Of a stretch of 64,000 nucleotides of DNA, positions 16,799 to 25,315 are shown piece after piece. Source of the stretch: Candidatus Eremiobacterota bacterium (GTDB lineage: Bacteria > Vulcanimicrobiota > CADAWZ01 > Ess09-12); NCBI GenBank assembly GCA_031082125.1, contig JAVHLM010000002.1, positions 124,001 to 188,000 of the forward strand, given 5' to 3'. The position numbers and the translations under genes were made by a program. How positions within the stretch are numbered: the first letter of the stretch is position 1; every line of letters begins with the position of its first letter. Under the pieces are notes generated by a model. That model saw nothing but the letters and a program-made list of their open reading frames with translations, did no database searches and was not told the origin of the DNA.

Positions 16799-18793
16799 AT
16801 GGAATGTGATGATATTTTTGGCGCCCACGGCCTTCTCTCGCGCCATGTCCGCGGTTTTGAAGCCCGTCCCCAGCAGGCCGCCATGGCCAGGGCAATAGAC
16901 GAAGCCATAAGGCATGAGCGCCCCCTGATCGTCGAGGCAGGGACCGGCGTGGGGAAGTCTTTTGCCTATCTTATACCTTTCATTGTATGGGCAGTGGAGC
17001 AGAAGAAGAGGGTCGTGGTCTCCACCTATACGAGGGCCCTCCAGTACCAGCTTGTCGAGAAGGATCTCCCCTTTCTCGAGGGCGCCCTGGGAATCCCTTT
17101 CCGCTACGCCCTCTGCGTGGGGGGGCAGAATTACCTCTGCCGGAGAAGGTTTCTCCAGGCCCTCTCTCAGGACCTTTATGAATCAAGAGAGGAAGGCCGC
17201 CAGATGCAGGCCCTGGTGTCGTGGGAGAAGGAGACCTCCACGGGCCTCAGGGGTGAGCTTCCCTTTGAGCCCCTGTTCTCCCTCTGGTCCAGGGTGAGCC
17301 GTGAATCGGATCTCTGCTTCAGGAACCGCTGCCCTTTCGCCCCGCAGTGCTTTTTCATGGAAGCCCGGAGGATGCTCTCTGCAACCCATGTGATAGTGGT
17401 GAACCATCACCTTCTCTTTTCGCACCTCGCGGCCGGTGAGCGGATTCTGCCTCCCTATGACGCCGTCGTCCTTGATGAGGGCCACACCGTAGAAGAGGTG
17501 GCCGTGTGCCATATGGGCACCGAGATCGCCACCACAAAGGTCAAGCACCTGCTGGATACCCTTTTCCCCCTTAAGGGCCACAAGGGATTTCTCTCCCGCG
17601 TCGAGGGGGAGGCTCCTGCCGCCGCCGGGGCGCTCAGGGAGCTCAGGGAGCTCGTCACGGCCCTCAGGGTAAAGTGCGACATTTTTTTTGACGAGGTGCT
17701 GAGGCTCCACCGGGGGGCAAAATTTCCGTACCGTCTCAAAACACCGCAATGGACGGAGAACCTGGCAGGCGGGGCGCTGCGGGATCTTGCAAAAGGCCTT
17801 GGGAAGCTTTCCGAGGAGCTCCAGAACGAGGAGGACTCCCTGGAAGCCGCTGCACTTAATAAAAGGGCAAGGGAGATGGCAAGGACGCTTGACGACATGA
17901 TAGAACTTGGCGAGGCGGGGAGGGTGTACTGGCTTGACGTCGAGGAGCGCGGAGGCCCGAGAAGGGTGTCGCTCCACTCCTCGAAGGTTGACGTGGCCGG
18001 CACGCTCCAGGGCTTTCTCTTTGACGGATCCCTCCCCGTGATCATTACCTCGGCGACCCTCTCCACCGACGGTACCTTCCAGTATATCAAGGAGCGCCTT
18101 GGAATCGACGAGGTGGCAGGCCTGCTCCTGGATTCCCCCTTTGACTTCCGAAGGAGCACCCTCCTTTATGTGGCCCGCGATCTGCCCGACCCGGTGAGGA
18201 ATACGCTGCAGTTTGAGGAGAAGGGGAGGGAGCGCATTGCCGACCTGCTCCGCCTCTCAGGGGGGCGGGCTTTTGTGCTCTTCACAAGCTTCCGGTACAT
18301 GGATGAGACCTACCAGTGGCTTTTTGACGCCCTTCCCGGCTTTTCCCTGATGAAGCAGGGAGAAATGCCTCCCTACAGGCTCCTCGAGGCGTTCCGTGAG
18401 AGGGAGCGTGCGGTGCTCCTTGGCACCAACTCATTCTGGCAGGGCGTGGATATACCGGGAAGGGCCCTCCAGACCGTGATAATCACCAAGCTTCCCTTCG
18501 CGGTACCCGATGATCCCCTCACGGAGGCCAGGATAGAGTCACTCAAGGAGAGGGAGATCGATCCCTTCACCCATTACCAGGTGCCCCAGGCAATCATATG
18601 GCTCAAGCAGGGGTTCGGGAGGCTGATTCGGAGCGCCGCCGATACAGGGATGGTGGCCATTCTTGATCCCCGCGTGGCTACGCGCTCCTATGGGAGGAGG
18701 TTCATGTCCTCCCTTCCCCGCTGCCGCATGGCCTTCCACCCCGGGGAAGTGAAGGATTTCTTCGCCAGGGCGGAAGCGGACCCGCGAAGGTGA
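16799..18793 (+). CDS. dinG: DinG/XPD-type ATP-dependent DNA helicase
   Basis: 664-residue superfamily 2 helicase with an Fe-S domain, expected to unwind DNA 5' to 3' during repair. Motif I is EAGTGVGKSFAYLIP (near residue 46); the Walker B box is DEGH (instead of DEAH) near residue 227. Four Cys between them (NYLC, then LCFRNRC and PQC) match the [4Fe-4S] ligands of XPD/DinG. Late motifs include FTSFRYM, LLGTNSFWQGVDIPG and a terminal QGFGRLIRS. No N-terminal exonuclease domain is present, so it resembles the short E. coli-like form. AAAGG stands nine bases upstream of the ATG. The exported caspase-like gene follows after 13 bases. Confidence 0.93.
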   Translation: MECDDIFGAHGLLSRHVRGFEARPQQAAMARAIDEAIRHERPLIVEAGTGVGKSFAYLIPFIVWAVEQKKRVVVSTYTRALQYQLVEKDLPFLEGALGIPFRYALCVGGQNYLCRRRFLQALSQDLYESREEGRQMQALVSWEKETSTGLRGELPFEPLFSLWSRVSRESDLCFRNRCPFAPQCFFMEARRMLSATHVIVVNHHLLFSHLAAGERILPPYDAVVLDEGHTVEEVAVCHMGTEIATTKVKHLLDTLFPLKGHKGFLSRVEGEAPAAAGALRELRELVTALRVKCDIFFDEVLRLHRGAKFPYRLKTPQWTENLAGGALRDLAKGLGKLSEELQNEEDSLEAAALNKRAREMARTLDDMIELGEAGRVYWLDVEERGGPRRVSLHSSKVDVAGTLQGFLFDGSLPVIITSATLSTDGTFQYIKERLGIDEVAGLLLDSPFDFRRSTLLYVARDLPDPVRNTLQFEEKGRERIADLLRLSGGRAFVLFTSFRYMDETYQWLFDALPGFSLMKQGEMPPYRLLEAFRERERAVLLGTNSFWQGVDIPGRALQTVIITKLPFAVPDDPLTEARIESLKEREIDPFTHYQVPQAIIWLKQGFGRLIRSAADTGMVAILDPRVATRSYGRRFMSSLPRCRMAFHPGEVKDFFARAEADPRR

Positions 18794-18806
18794 GCAGGAA
18801 AAAACC

Positions 18807-21053
18807 ATGAATGTTCGTCGTTTCGGTGATGTTTTAAAAACTCCCCTGCCGGTGGCCCTTATTGCGCTCCTCCTTATGCTCTCCCCTTCCACCGGGGCCA
18901 TGGCCCGGTCCCGGACCGATGCCACTGCGGCGGGAAGCGCCTATGCTCATGAACTTCTCATCGGGGGGAAACCCCTTGAGGCCCCTCCTTATCGCGCCTA
19001 TCTCAAGCAGAGAAGCTTTCAGCCGGCCTTTCTTGAGGCCCCTCCCGGTGAGGGTCTTTCACGGTACGGCCTTCAAAGGGATTTCAGCGCCGGGGATTCC
19101 TGCAGGGGGGCATGGAGGGTGGCCGGCACACCGGCCGCCTGTTATATCGATGACGGTGCCGTAGCCTGCAGGGAAAGGCTTCCTGCTCCATCGGGCCAGG
19201 GAATTTACCGCTACAGGTGGGTCTTCTCATCTCCCGGCGGCGCCTCTGCTACAGTGGAATGGGAATACCGCGTTCTCTCGCCCTGTTATGCGCGGCTTCT
19301 CTCCCGCGTGAACGGCGGCGCCTTCAGGGCTCACTACGGAGGCGACGCCGTGGCATGGCTCGATCTTACCTCAGGCTTTCTCCCTGTCTTGCTGGCGGAG
19401 TCAGCAGATGATGAAAGCCTTGAAAAGACAGTGGCAGGCACCTGGAGCATCACCAGGGACCATGAAGGCCTCCATGAGAAGGCAGGGGCCTTCGACCTGA
19501 GAATGCTCGCGGTCAGGGAGTTATCGCTGTCCCCCCCGGAGAGGGGTCTCTCCTCTTTCTCCCTTTCCCCGGTGAAGGTCACTGCCGAGGTTCGGGCCCT
19601 CCCTGAAAAAAGCTCCCTTTTCCCCGCTGGCTGGTGCCCTGACACGGTTTCCTGGCGTTTTGCCTCGTTCCGACGGAGGAATGAGGGAGCCTTTATTGTC
19701 CGCGGCGCCCAGGGCAGGAGCATCCGAGAAGGGGGAGCCATCACCATCACATACGAGTGGGACGGAAAGGGATTCGACTCACTCTGGGCCGAGGGAGGCA
19801 CTTACCGCCTCATGCTTCAGGCAAGGGCTGTCACAGGTGACGGGCAGGTCAGGAGCCAGCTCAAGGGCATTCACGCGGTGAGACCCTATGAGCCGGCCCT
19901 CATCGTGAGGAATGAAAGGGGAGAAATCATTGCCGATTCCAGGGAGGAGAGCCGCGCCGATGCGAAGCCACCGGCACCGCAATGCGCCGGGGATGAGAGT
20001 GCTGATTTTGAGCCGGCGGGAGGCGGCATAGAAAGGGATCCTTCCCTTTCCTCCGGGAGCACTGCCTCGCGGATTTCCATGAAAAGCCTCCGTGACGGAC
20101 AGAAGTTCCTGGTGACGGCCCAGGGATTCTCACCGGCTGCGGGAGAGGCGCGCCTTGTCATCACCTCGATGCTTCCCGGAAGGGAGGCGCTTGTCATTCC
20201 GCTTGGGAAGGGAGAGCGGAGGGACGTGATGGTGAAGGCCACTTCCGATCCTGCTCCCGGAGCGCTCCTTATCGGCAGGAAAGCCGGCGAAAGCAGGGCT
20301 TTTGCTCTCATGGACCTTACGTATCCAGAAGACTCCCTGGCCCTGAAGGGTGAGCTCCTGGCACAGGGATGGGTTTCGAGGGGCGAGTTATTCTGGGACA
20401 GCGCAAAAATGCGGGACAAGACCAGGTTTGCCAGGGATTTCCTGAGGGCCTGCGGCTTCGAGACGCTTCTTTTCACCTGTGACGGCCTCCCTGAGGTGAG
20501 GGCGGTGCTCCATGTAAAAAACCAGGCCGACCTCTTCTATTACAGCGGCCATGGCTGGGGGAACGGCTTTATTTACATTGACGGGGGATATTTGCACCCT
20601 GCCGAGGAGATCGAAGACGGCGACTGGGATGACGGTCTGAAGATGGTGATTTTCTCTTCCTGCTCAGTGCTTGATATCCAGAATTATAACAGGAGAAGCT
20701 TCACGGCGATGGGAAAGAGAGCATTTTCTCCGGGCATCGCATGGGCACAGGCAGCAGGGCCCCATGTGGCTCTGCTGGGCTACAACTGGAGCACCCATGA
20801 GGGTATTCCCCCGGGGGCTTTTGATACAAGGGTCGTGAGGCGCTTTTTTAAGCTGCTGCCCCTCCACGGTGCCCCGGTCGCCTGGATATATGCGAACATC
20901 CTGGAAGGCGATGCCGTAGCTCCCTGCGCCATCCATGAGGACAGGTATTACTTCATCAATGCTTCGTCGCAGCGGATCGTCGTGGTGCCCAGGGAATACT
21001 GGAACTCGGCCCGTCTTCCCCGGGGCCTCCCGCAGGTCCCCTGGCCCCGCTGA
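18807..21053 (+). CDS. Exported protein with C-terminal caspase-like (clan CD) domain
   Basis: 748 residues. Signal peptide ending near GAMARS (about residue 34), then a large beta-rich region of unknown type (about 40-480). Residues about 500-720 look like a caspase/gingipain-related fold: a His in LFYYSGHGWGNG (H582) and a Cys in VIFSSCSVLD (C619), each after a hydrophobic strand, as in clan CD peptidases, with further conserved-looking ALLGYNWSTH. It is not a close CHAT relative and lacks TPRs. Predicted outside the cytoplasm. It follows the helicase gene by 13 bases, probably by chance. It meets the convergent phospholipase D gene with 3 bases between stops. Protease activity is inferred from the His/Cys pair. 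Confidence 0.8.
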   Translation: MNVRRFGDVLKTPLPVALIALLLMLSPSTGAMARSRTDATAAGSAYAHELLIGGKPLEAPPYRAYLKQRSFQPAFLEAPPGEGLSRYGLQRDFSAGDSCRGAWRVAGTPAACYIDDGAVACRERLPAPSGQGIYRYRWVFSSPGGASATVEWEYRVLSPCYARLLSRVNGGAFRAHYGGDAVAWLDLTSGFLPVLLAESADDESLEKTVAGTWSITRDHEGLHEKAGAFDLRMLAVRELSLSPPERGLSSFSLSPVKVTAEVRALPEKSSLFPAGWCPDTVSWRFASFRRRNEGAFIVRGAQGRSIREGGAITITYEWDGKGFDSLWAEGGTYRLMLQARAVTGDGQVRSQLKGIHAVRPYEPALIVRNERGEIIADSREESRADAKPPAPQCAGDESADFEPAGGGIERDPSLSSGSTASRISMKSLRDGQKFLVTAQGFSPAAGEARLVITSMLPGREALVIPLGKGERRDVMVKATSDPAPGALLIGRKAGESRAFALMDLTYPEDSLALKGELLAQGWVSRGELFWDSAKMRDKTRFARDFLRACGFETLLFTCDGLPEVRAVLHVKNQADLFYYSGHGWGNGFIYIDGGYLHPAEEIEDGDWDDGLKMVIFSSCSVLDIQNYNRRSFTAMGKRAFSPGIAWAQAAGPHVALLGYNWSTHEGIPPGAFDTRVVRRFFKLLPLHGAPVAWIYANILEGDAVAPCAIHEDRYYFINASSQRIVVVPREYWNSARLPRGLPQVPWPR

Positions 21054-21056
21054 GGG

Positions 21057-22271
21057 TCACTCTGTCCTTATGGGAGGCACATAGGTCCTGTTCACGTCAA
21101 CAAAGCGGACGTAGGGTCCTGTCCAGTTGGTGAGGAAAATCTTGCGCAAGGTCCTGTTTGCCGATCCGCCCTTCATCACGATCCCCAGGTTCCTGCAGTT
21201 ATAGAAATAGTCTTTCTCCCAGTTGCTGCTCCCCACCCAGCTGTATTCGTCATCAACGATCATGTACTTGCCGTGCTGGGTCCTCGCGAAGGGGATGAAT
21301 CCCCCGCTCCATTTTGGAATGGTGGAGAGCTTTATGCTCACCCGGGGAATGAGGGCAAGGCTCTTGATGTGGTCTATTTCGGGGTACTCGGTGGACCAGT
21401 CGGAAAAGATGAGGCGCACCTCCACTTTTCTCGTTGCGGCTTCGCGGAGGGCGCTGTCAAGCTCATGCCAGTATTCCCCGCCCCTGGCGACAGGGCTGAA
21501 AGTGAGGACCTGGACCATAATCTCCTTTTTGGCTTCCTTGATAAGGCGGAGAAGCTCCCTGCCCTCCCAGAGGGCACTGTCAGGGATATATCCCTTGGGA
21601 TCGAAGACCGGGTAAAACTCAAGAGGCTGGCCTCCCTGATCCTTCATCAAGAAAGGCACCTGGTAATGCCTGTCCCGGGGCGTGGGGGCCGGGGCTGCCG
21701 TGTGGGTCCAGTCCATCTCGAAGAGGTCGGTGGCGCACCGGGCAAACCCTTCATGGCAGATTCTCACGCCAACCTCGCTGATATGGCTGAGGGCGCGCCA
21801 GTCAAAGTTCTGGCTCCCCAGGAATGTCTCTTTTCCGTCAACAATAAAGAACTTGCCATGCTGTATCCCGTTGAGATGGTCGAAGGCCTTTATCCAGCGC
21901 CATGTGACATTGGGCTTTTTCTCCAGGAAATCTGCCGTGGCCTGGGATTCCTTCCTGAACTTTTCCTCGGCAATGATGCGTACCTTCACGCCCCGCTCTG
22001 CCGCGTCTGCGATAGCGTTAATGACGGCCTCCAGCGATTCGCCGGGCTTGTTGGCGAAGTAGAACTGCTCGATGTCAAGGGTCTTTTTCGCCCCCCCCAG
22101 CATGGAGAGCCACACTGCCCTCGTGTTCCTCACCTCGGGGATGTCAAGGCTCGTTTCCATGGGAACGCTCTCGACAATTTCGAGAGCAGGAGCCTCCTGC
22201 CCCCAGACGGCTGCCCCGTGGGCGGTAAGGAGCATCCCGAGGCAGAGGGTGATGAGCATGTTCTTAAGCAT
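21057..22271 (-). CDS. Exported phospholipase D-like protein
   Basis: 404 residues with a signal peptide (MLKNMLITLCLGMLLTAHGA). Two HKD half-sites are present: HGKFFIVDGKE followed by GSQNFDWRA, and HGKYMIVDDEY followed by GSSNWEKD. The paired HxKx4D motifs form the active site of PLD-family phosphodiesterases. Homology does not decide between phospholipid, cardiolipin-like or nucleic-acid substrates; export suggests lipid or extracellular substrates, and the overall layout resembles the eukaryotic PLD3/4-like branch. Its start overlaps the dCMP deaminase stop by 8 bases, so the two are translationally coupled although their roles look unrelated. The start at 22271 gives the clean signal peptide. 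Confidence 0.88.
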   Translation of the reverse strand: MLKNMLITLCLGMLLTAHGAAVWGQEAPALEIVESVPMETSLDIPEVRNTRAVWLSMLGGAKKTLDIEQFYFANKPGESLEAVINAIADAAERGVKVRIIAEEKFRKESQATADFLEKKPNVTWRWIKAFDHLNGIQHGKFFIVDGKETFLGSQNFDWRALSHISEVGVRICHEGFARCATDLFEMDWTHTAAPAPTPRDRHYQVPFLMKDQGGQPLEFYPVFDPKGYIPDSALWEGRELLRLIKEAKKEIMVQVLTFSPVARGGEYWHELDSALREAATRKVEVRLIFSDWSTEYPEIDHIKSLALIPRVSIKLSTIPKWSGGFIPFARTQHGKYMIVDDEYSWVGSSNWEKDYFYNCRNLGIVMKGGSANRTLRKIFLTNWTGPYVRFVDVNRTYVPPIRTE

Positions 22272-22776
22272 CAGGCACCTCTTTCTCAAAAATGTCGGGA
22301 ATTGCTTCAATAGTGATGTCGGCCTCCTTGAAGAGGATCCGCGCCAGGGAATCGTAATCGCCCATGTCCAGGTAAAAGACCCTTGCAATGCCGGCGTTGA
22401 TTATGCTGATGGCGCATTCCTTGCAGGGAAGGGGGCTGTAGGTGTAGAGATCGGCGCCAAGGGTGGAAATTCCGTTCATAGCCGCCTGGGCGATGGTGTT
22501 CCTCTCCGCATGGCCTGCCACGCAGTACTCAATGCCCTCACCTGTCCGGAAGCCTCCAAGGCGGCGGGGGCATTCGCTTCTCCTCTCGCGGGAGACGTTC
22601 TTGGGGAGCCCGTAGATCCGCTCGCTGCAGTGGCTTGCTCCCCTGGCGGGGCCGTTATAGCCCATGCTCACGACGCACTTGTTTTTCACAATCACTGCGC
22701 CGAAATGCCGGGACATGCACTTTGAGCGCAGCGATGCCTGTCTTGCAAGGCTCATGAAATACTGCTTCCATTCCAT
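22264..22776 (-). CDS. dCMP/deoxycytidylate deaminase family protein
   Basis: 170-residue zinc-dependent cytidine deaminase-fold enzyme, likely dCMP to dUMP for dTTP synthesis (ComEB/DCTD type). The zinc site is visible: HAERN for the first ligand and catalytic Glu, then PCKEC for the two Cys. The N-terminal SLRSKCMSRHFGAVIVKN and GYNGPARG are typical of dCMP deaminases, as is the insertion with His/Cys between them. The start at 22776 (ATG, GGAG eight bases upstream) is preferred to an in-frame TTG at 22782. It lies about 100 bases after the PIN-PhoH gene and overlaps the PLD gene. Confidence 0.9.
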   Translation of the reverse strand: MEWKQYFMSLARQASLRSKCMSRHFGAVIVKNKCVVSMGYNGPARGASHCSERIYGLPKNVSRERRSECPRRLGGFRTGEGIEYCVAGHAERNTIAQAAMNGISTLGADLYTYSPLPCKECAISIINAGIARVFYLDMGDYDSLARILFKEADITIEAIPDIFEKEVPDA

Positions 22777-22878
22777 TGGCAAAGCTCCTTTGGTTCAGAG
22801 TCACACAGCCCGTGCCATGGTGAATGAGGCTCCTGCCTTTTCGCGCTTCTCGGGGCAGAGAGCGGTGATCCGCCGGGA

Positions 22879-24216
22879 TTATTCAAGGATTATCGAGGCG
22901 AGCTCCGCGAGGGGCGAGCGCTCGCCCTTCACAAGGGTGATGTGCCCTGCCACCTTCTGATCCTTGAAGCGCTCTATGATGTGAGTGAGGCCGTTGCTCG
23001 TTGAATCGAGGTACGGGTGGTCAATCTGGTAGGCATCACCGGTGAGAATGATTTTCGTGCCCTCTCCCGCGCGGGTGATTATGGTTTTCGCCTCATGGGG
23101 CGTGAGGTTCTGAGATTCGTCCACCAGGATGATCTGGAAGGGAAGGCTCCGGCCCCTGATGAAAGTGAGGGCTTTGATGTCGAGCTGCTGGGAATCCAGC
23201 AGGTAACCCACCGTGCTTCCCGCACCATCCTTTTTCCCTTCCTTCTCGTCGTCATGGAGGAGGAATTCCAGGTTGTCATGGATAGGGTGCATCCAGGGGT
23301 TGATCTTCTCTTCCTCTCTCCCCGGGAGGTAGCCTATGTCCCTCCCCATGGGAACGAGAGGGCGGTATACATTGAGCTTGCGGTAGGTCTTTTCGTTCAC
23401 TACTTTCTGGAGTCCTGCCGCGAGGGCAAGGAGCGTTTTGCCGGTACCGGCGCGGCCCAGGAGGGTGACAAGCTGTATGGAATCGTTCAGCAGCATGTCC
23501 ATGGCAAAGCGCTGCTCCCTGTTTCTCGGATGGAGGCCCCATACCTCCATCTTCCTCTCAGGCATGAGTGCCACGAGGGCCCTCTTCTCGCTGTCATAGC
23601 GGGCCAGGGCGGTATTGCTGGGGTTCTGCGAGTTGACGAGCGTCACATACTCGTTCGGGAAGAGGCCGGCGTCGCCTTTCGTGAGCACCTTGTTGCGATA
23701 GAATTCAGAGACCTCCCCCTCGGTGACGAAGAGCTCACGGTGCCCCGAAAAAAGCTCCTCGAGGTTCACCTTGTCGGCACGGTAGTCCTCGGCCTCGAGG
23801 CCTATGGCCTCGGCCTTCACCCGCATGTTAATGTCCTTGGTCACGAGGATAGCGGGATCCTGTGACCTGTTCTTTATGCTGAGGGCGTGGGCCAGTATCC
23901 TGTTGTCATTGCTTTTCTGGAATCCTTCAGGGAGGAGCCCGTCGAGTTCGGCGGAGTTGAAGTCCGTCTCCACGCGGAGCATCCCGTGGTGATTGAGGGG
24001 GACCCCGTCGGTAAGGCGCCCCTTTTCCCTGAGCTGATCGATGGTTTTTATCACGATGCGGGCGTTCCTGTTGACCTCCATCGAGCCTTTCTTGAACTTG
24101 TCGATCTCGTCGAGGACCACGATGGGGATCACCACGGTGTTCTCCTCGAAGGTGAAGAGCGAGTCGGGGGTGTGCAGCAGCACGCTTGTATCGACAATAT
24201 AGGTTTTTTTGGACAC
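22879..24216 (-). CDS. PIN-PhoH (PhoH2/YlaK-type) ribonuclease-helicase
   Basis: 445 residues. The N-terminal PIN domain (about 1-135) has acidic nuclease residues in YIVDTSVLL, VLDEIDKFKKG, NDNRILAHAL and LVTKDINMR. The C-terminal PhoH ATPase (about 215-445) has Walker A GRAGTGKT, Walker B ILVDESQNLT and sensor LTGDAYQID. This architecture is PhoH2, an RNA helicase/RNase that in some bacteria pairs with a PhoAT antitoxin. No such partner gene is directly adjacent here. The start is a GTG with AAAGGAGG upstream. It is first in an apparent run with dCMP deaminase and PLD. Confidence 0.94.
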   Translation of the reverse strand: MSKKTYIVDTSVLLHTPDSLFTFEENTVVIPIVVLDEIDKFKKGSMEVNRNARIVIKTIDQLREKGRLTDGVPLNHHGMLRVETDFNSAELDGLLPEGFQKSNDNRILAHALSIKNRSQDPAILVTKDINMRVKAEAIGLEAEDYRADKVNLEELFSGHRELFVTEGEVSEFYRNKVLTKGDAGLFPNEYVTLVNSQNPSNTALARYDSEKRALVALMPERKMEVWGLHPRNREQRFAMDMLLNDSIQLVTLLGRAGTGKTLLALAAGLQKVVNEKTYRKLNVYRPLVPMGRDIGYLPGREEEKINPWMHPIHDNLEFLLHDDEKEGKKDGAGSTVGYLLDSQQLDIKALTFIRGRSLPFQIILVDESQNLTPHEAKTIITRAGEGTKIILTGDAYQIDHPYLDSTSNGLTHIIERFKDQKVAGHITLVKGERSPLAELASIILE

Positions 24217-24457
24217 CTTGTTCCTCCTTTGCCTGCGCAGGGGGCTCCCGCCGGGAGAGCCGCGGGAAACAGTCAGGCCCGCACGTCAGTCGTAGTTTAA
24301 TTCTGCTTTGCAGGCCACTTTCCTCTTAACTCGCAGGTCTTGGCAAAAATTTCAAAGCGCAAAAAAGGAGATTGAAGGTCTTCCTCGAATAAAAGGGAGG
24401 CCTCGCATGGCAGTAGCCCGGTGAGGGCCGAGCATTCCGTGAAAGGAGCGATTGACA

Positions 24458-25198
24458 TTGAGAAAATTTAGTGCAGTCATGCTCATATTAGGCGCCGTGG
24501 TGCTGTTTTCTGCAGCCGCTGCCGAGGCAGCGACGCCTCCCTTCCCCAGGCCCCTTGTTGACAAGATTCCCAATTATCTGGTGAGCAAGAACCTGGAGAT
24601 GATCTTTACCGTTGAGGGAGGATTCATCTATGACAAGACGAGGGGCGGAAACTGGATTCCCTTCCCCAACGATATCTACTACCTGAGGAAGAACTGCAAC
24701 GTGAGCGATAATCTTGTGCTCCTTTACGGCTATACAAAGGCATATGTCTATGACGTGGGGATTGGCAAGTGGGTCCGCGCCCCCGAGGAATACAGCTACC
24801 ACGACAGCGACACCACGATGAGTATTGCAGGGAGCGTCATGCCGAACTACGCCATCGCCATTGGAGTGGAAAAAGCTCAGGTCTATGACTTCACCCTCCA
24901 CAAGTGGTTTGTCATCAACGGCATCAGCTACCCCGAGGAGGCCCCTTACTTCTGGACCACCTTTCCCTCGAAGGCAGGCCTCCCCCTCCACCGCGAGAAG
25001 AAACCGAACGACTGGTATAAGACCATTCACTTCCAGTGCACCTATGAGGTGGGAAGCGGCAAATGGATAGAGGATCCCCTTGTCAAATACCCTATCGATA
25101 TGAGGTACTCTGAGACCAAGCCCTACATTAGGACACAGGTTGATACCCCTTGCACTAATAACACCCGCCCCTCCTATTCTCCGCGGGATAAACAATAG
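24458..25198 (+). CDS. Exported repeat protein, unknown function
   Basis: About 246 residues with a signal peptide (hydrophobic core VMLILGAVVLFSAAAAEA). The mature part holds four imperfect repeats spaced about 40-50 residues apart, each centred on a tyrosine- and tryptophan-containing core: IYDKTRGGNW, VYDVGIGKWV, VYDFTLHKWF and TYEVGSGKWI, each followed after a few residues by a PxxxxY-like turn. This recalls beta-propeller or kelch-like blades, but only four are present. TTG at 24458 is chosen because GGAG lies nine bases upstream; the TTG at 24452 is too close. A strong terminator follows at 25228. No enzyme motif is seen. Confidence 0.75.
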   Translation: MRKFSAVMLILGAVVLFSAAAAEAATPPFPRPLVDKIPNYLVSKNLEMIFTVEGGFIYDKTRGGNWIPFPNDIYYLRKNCNVSDNLVLLYGYTKAYVYDVGIGKWVRAPEEYSYHDSDTTMSIAGSVMPNYAIAIGVEKAQVYDFTLHKWFVINGISYPEEAPYFWTTFPSKAGLPLHREKKPNDWYKTIHFQCTYEVGSGKWIEDPLVKYPIDMRYSETKPYIRTQVDTPCTNNTRPSYSPRDKQ

Positions 25199-25227
25199 GA
25201 GAGGGCATGCACCCCCGGGGAAAGCTT

Positions 25228-25263
25228 AAAGAGCAGGGGATGGGAATCCCCTGCTCTTTCTCT
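25228..25263 (+). terminator. Rho-independent terminator after the exported repeat protein
   Basis: A perfect 13-bp stem (AAAGAGCAGGGGA, 25228-25240, with TCCCCTGCTCTTT, 25247-25259) closes a 6-base loop. The T-rich end CTCTTTCTCT follows. It separates the small exported protein from the large activase gene. Confidence 0.85.
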
Positions 25264-25315
25264 ATGGCAGCCATCCCAGGGGAGCGCCATCTATCCTCAC
25301 AAGGAGGAGAGAGCT

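Noticed and set aside
22879-24216. The PIN-PhoH gene considered as part of a toxin-antitoxin pair
   Set aside because: No small PhoAT-like gene lies upstream or overlaps it; the nearest features are a divergent exported protein and dCMP deaminase.
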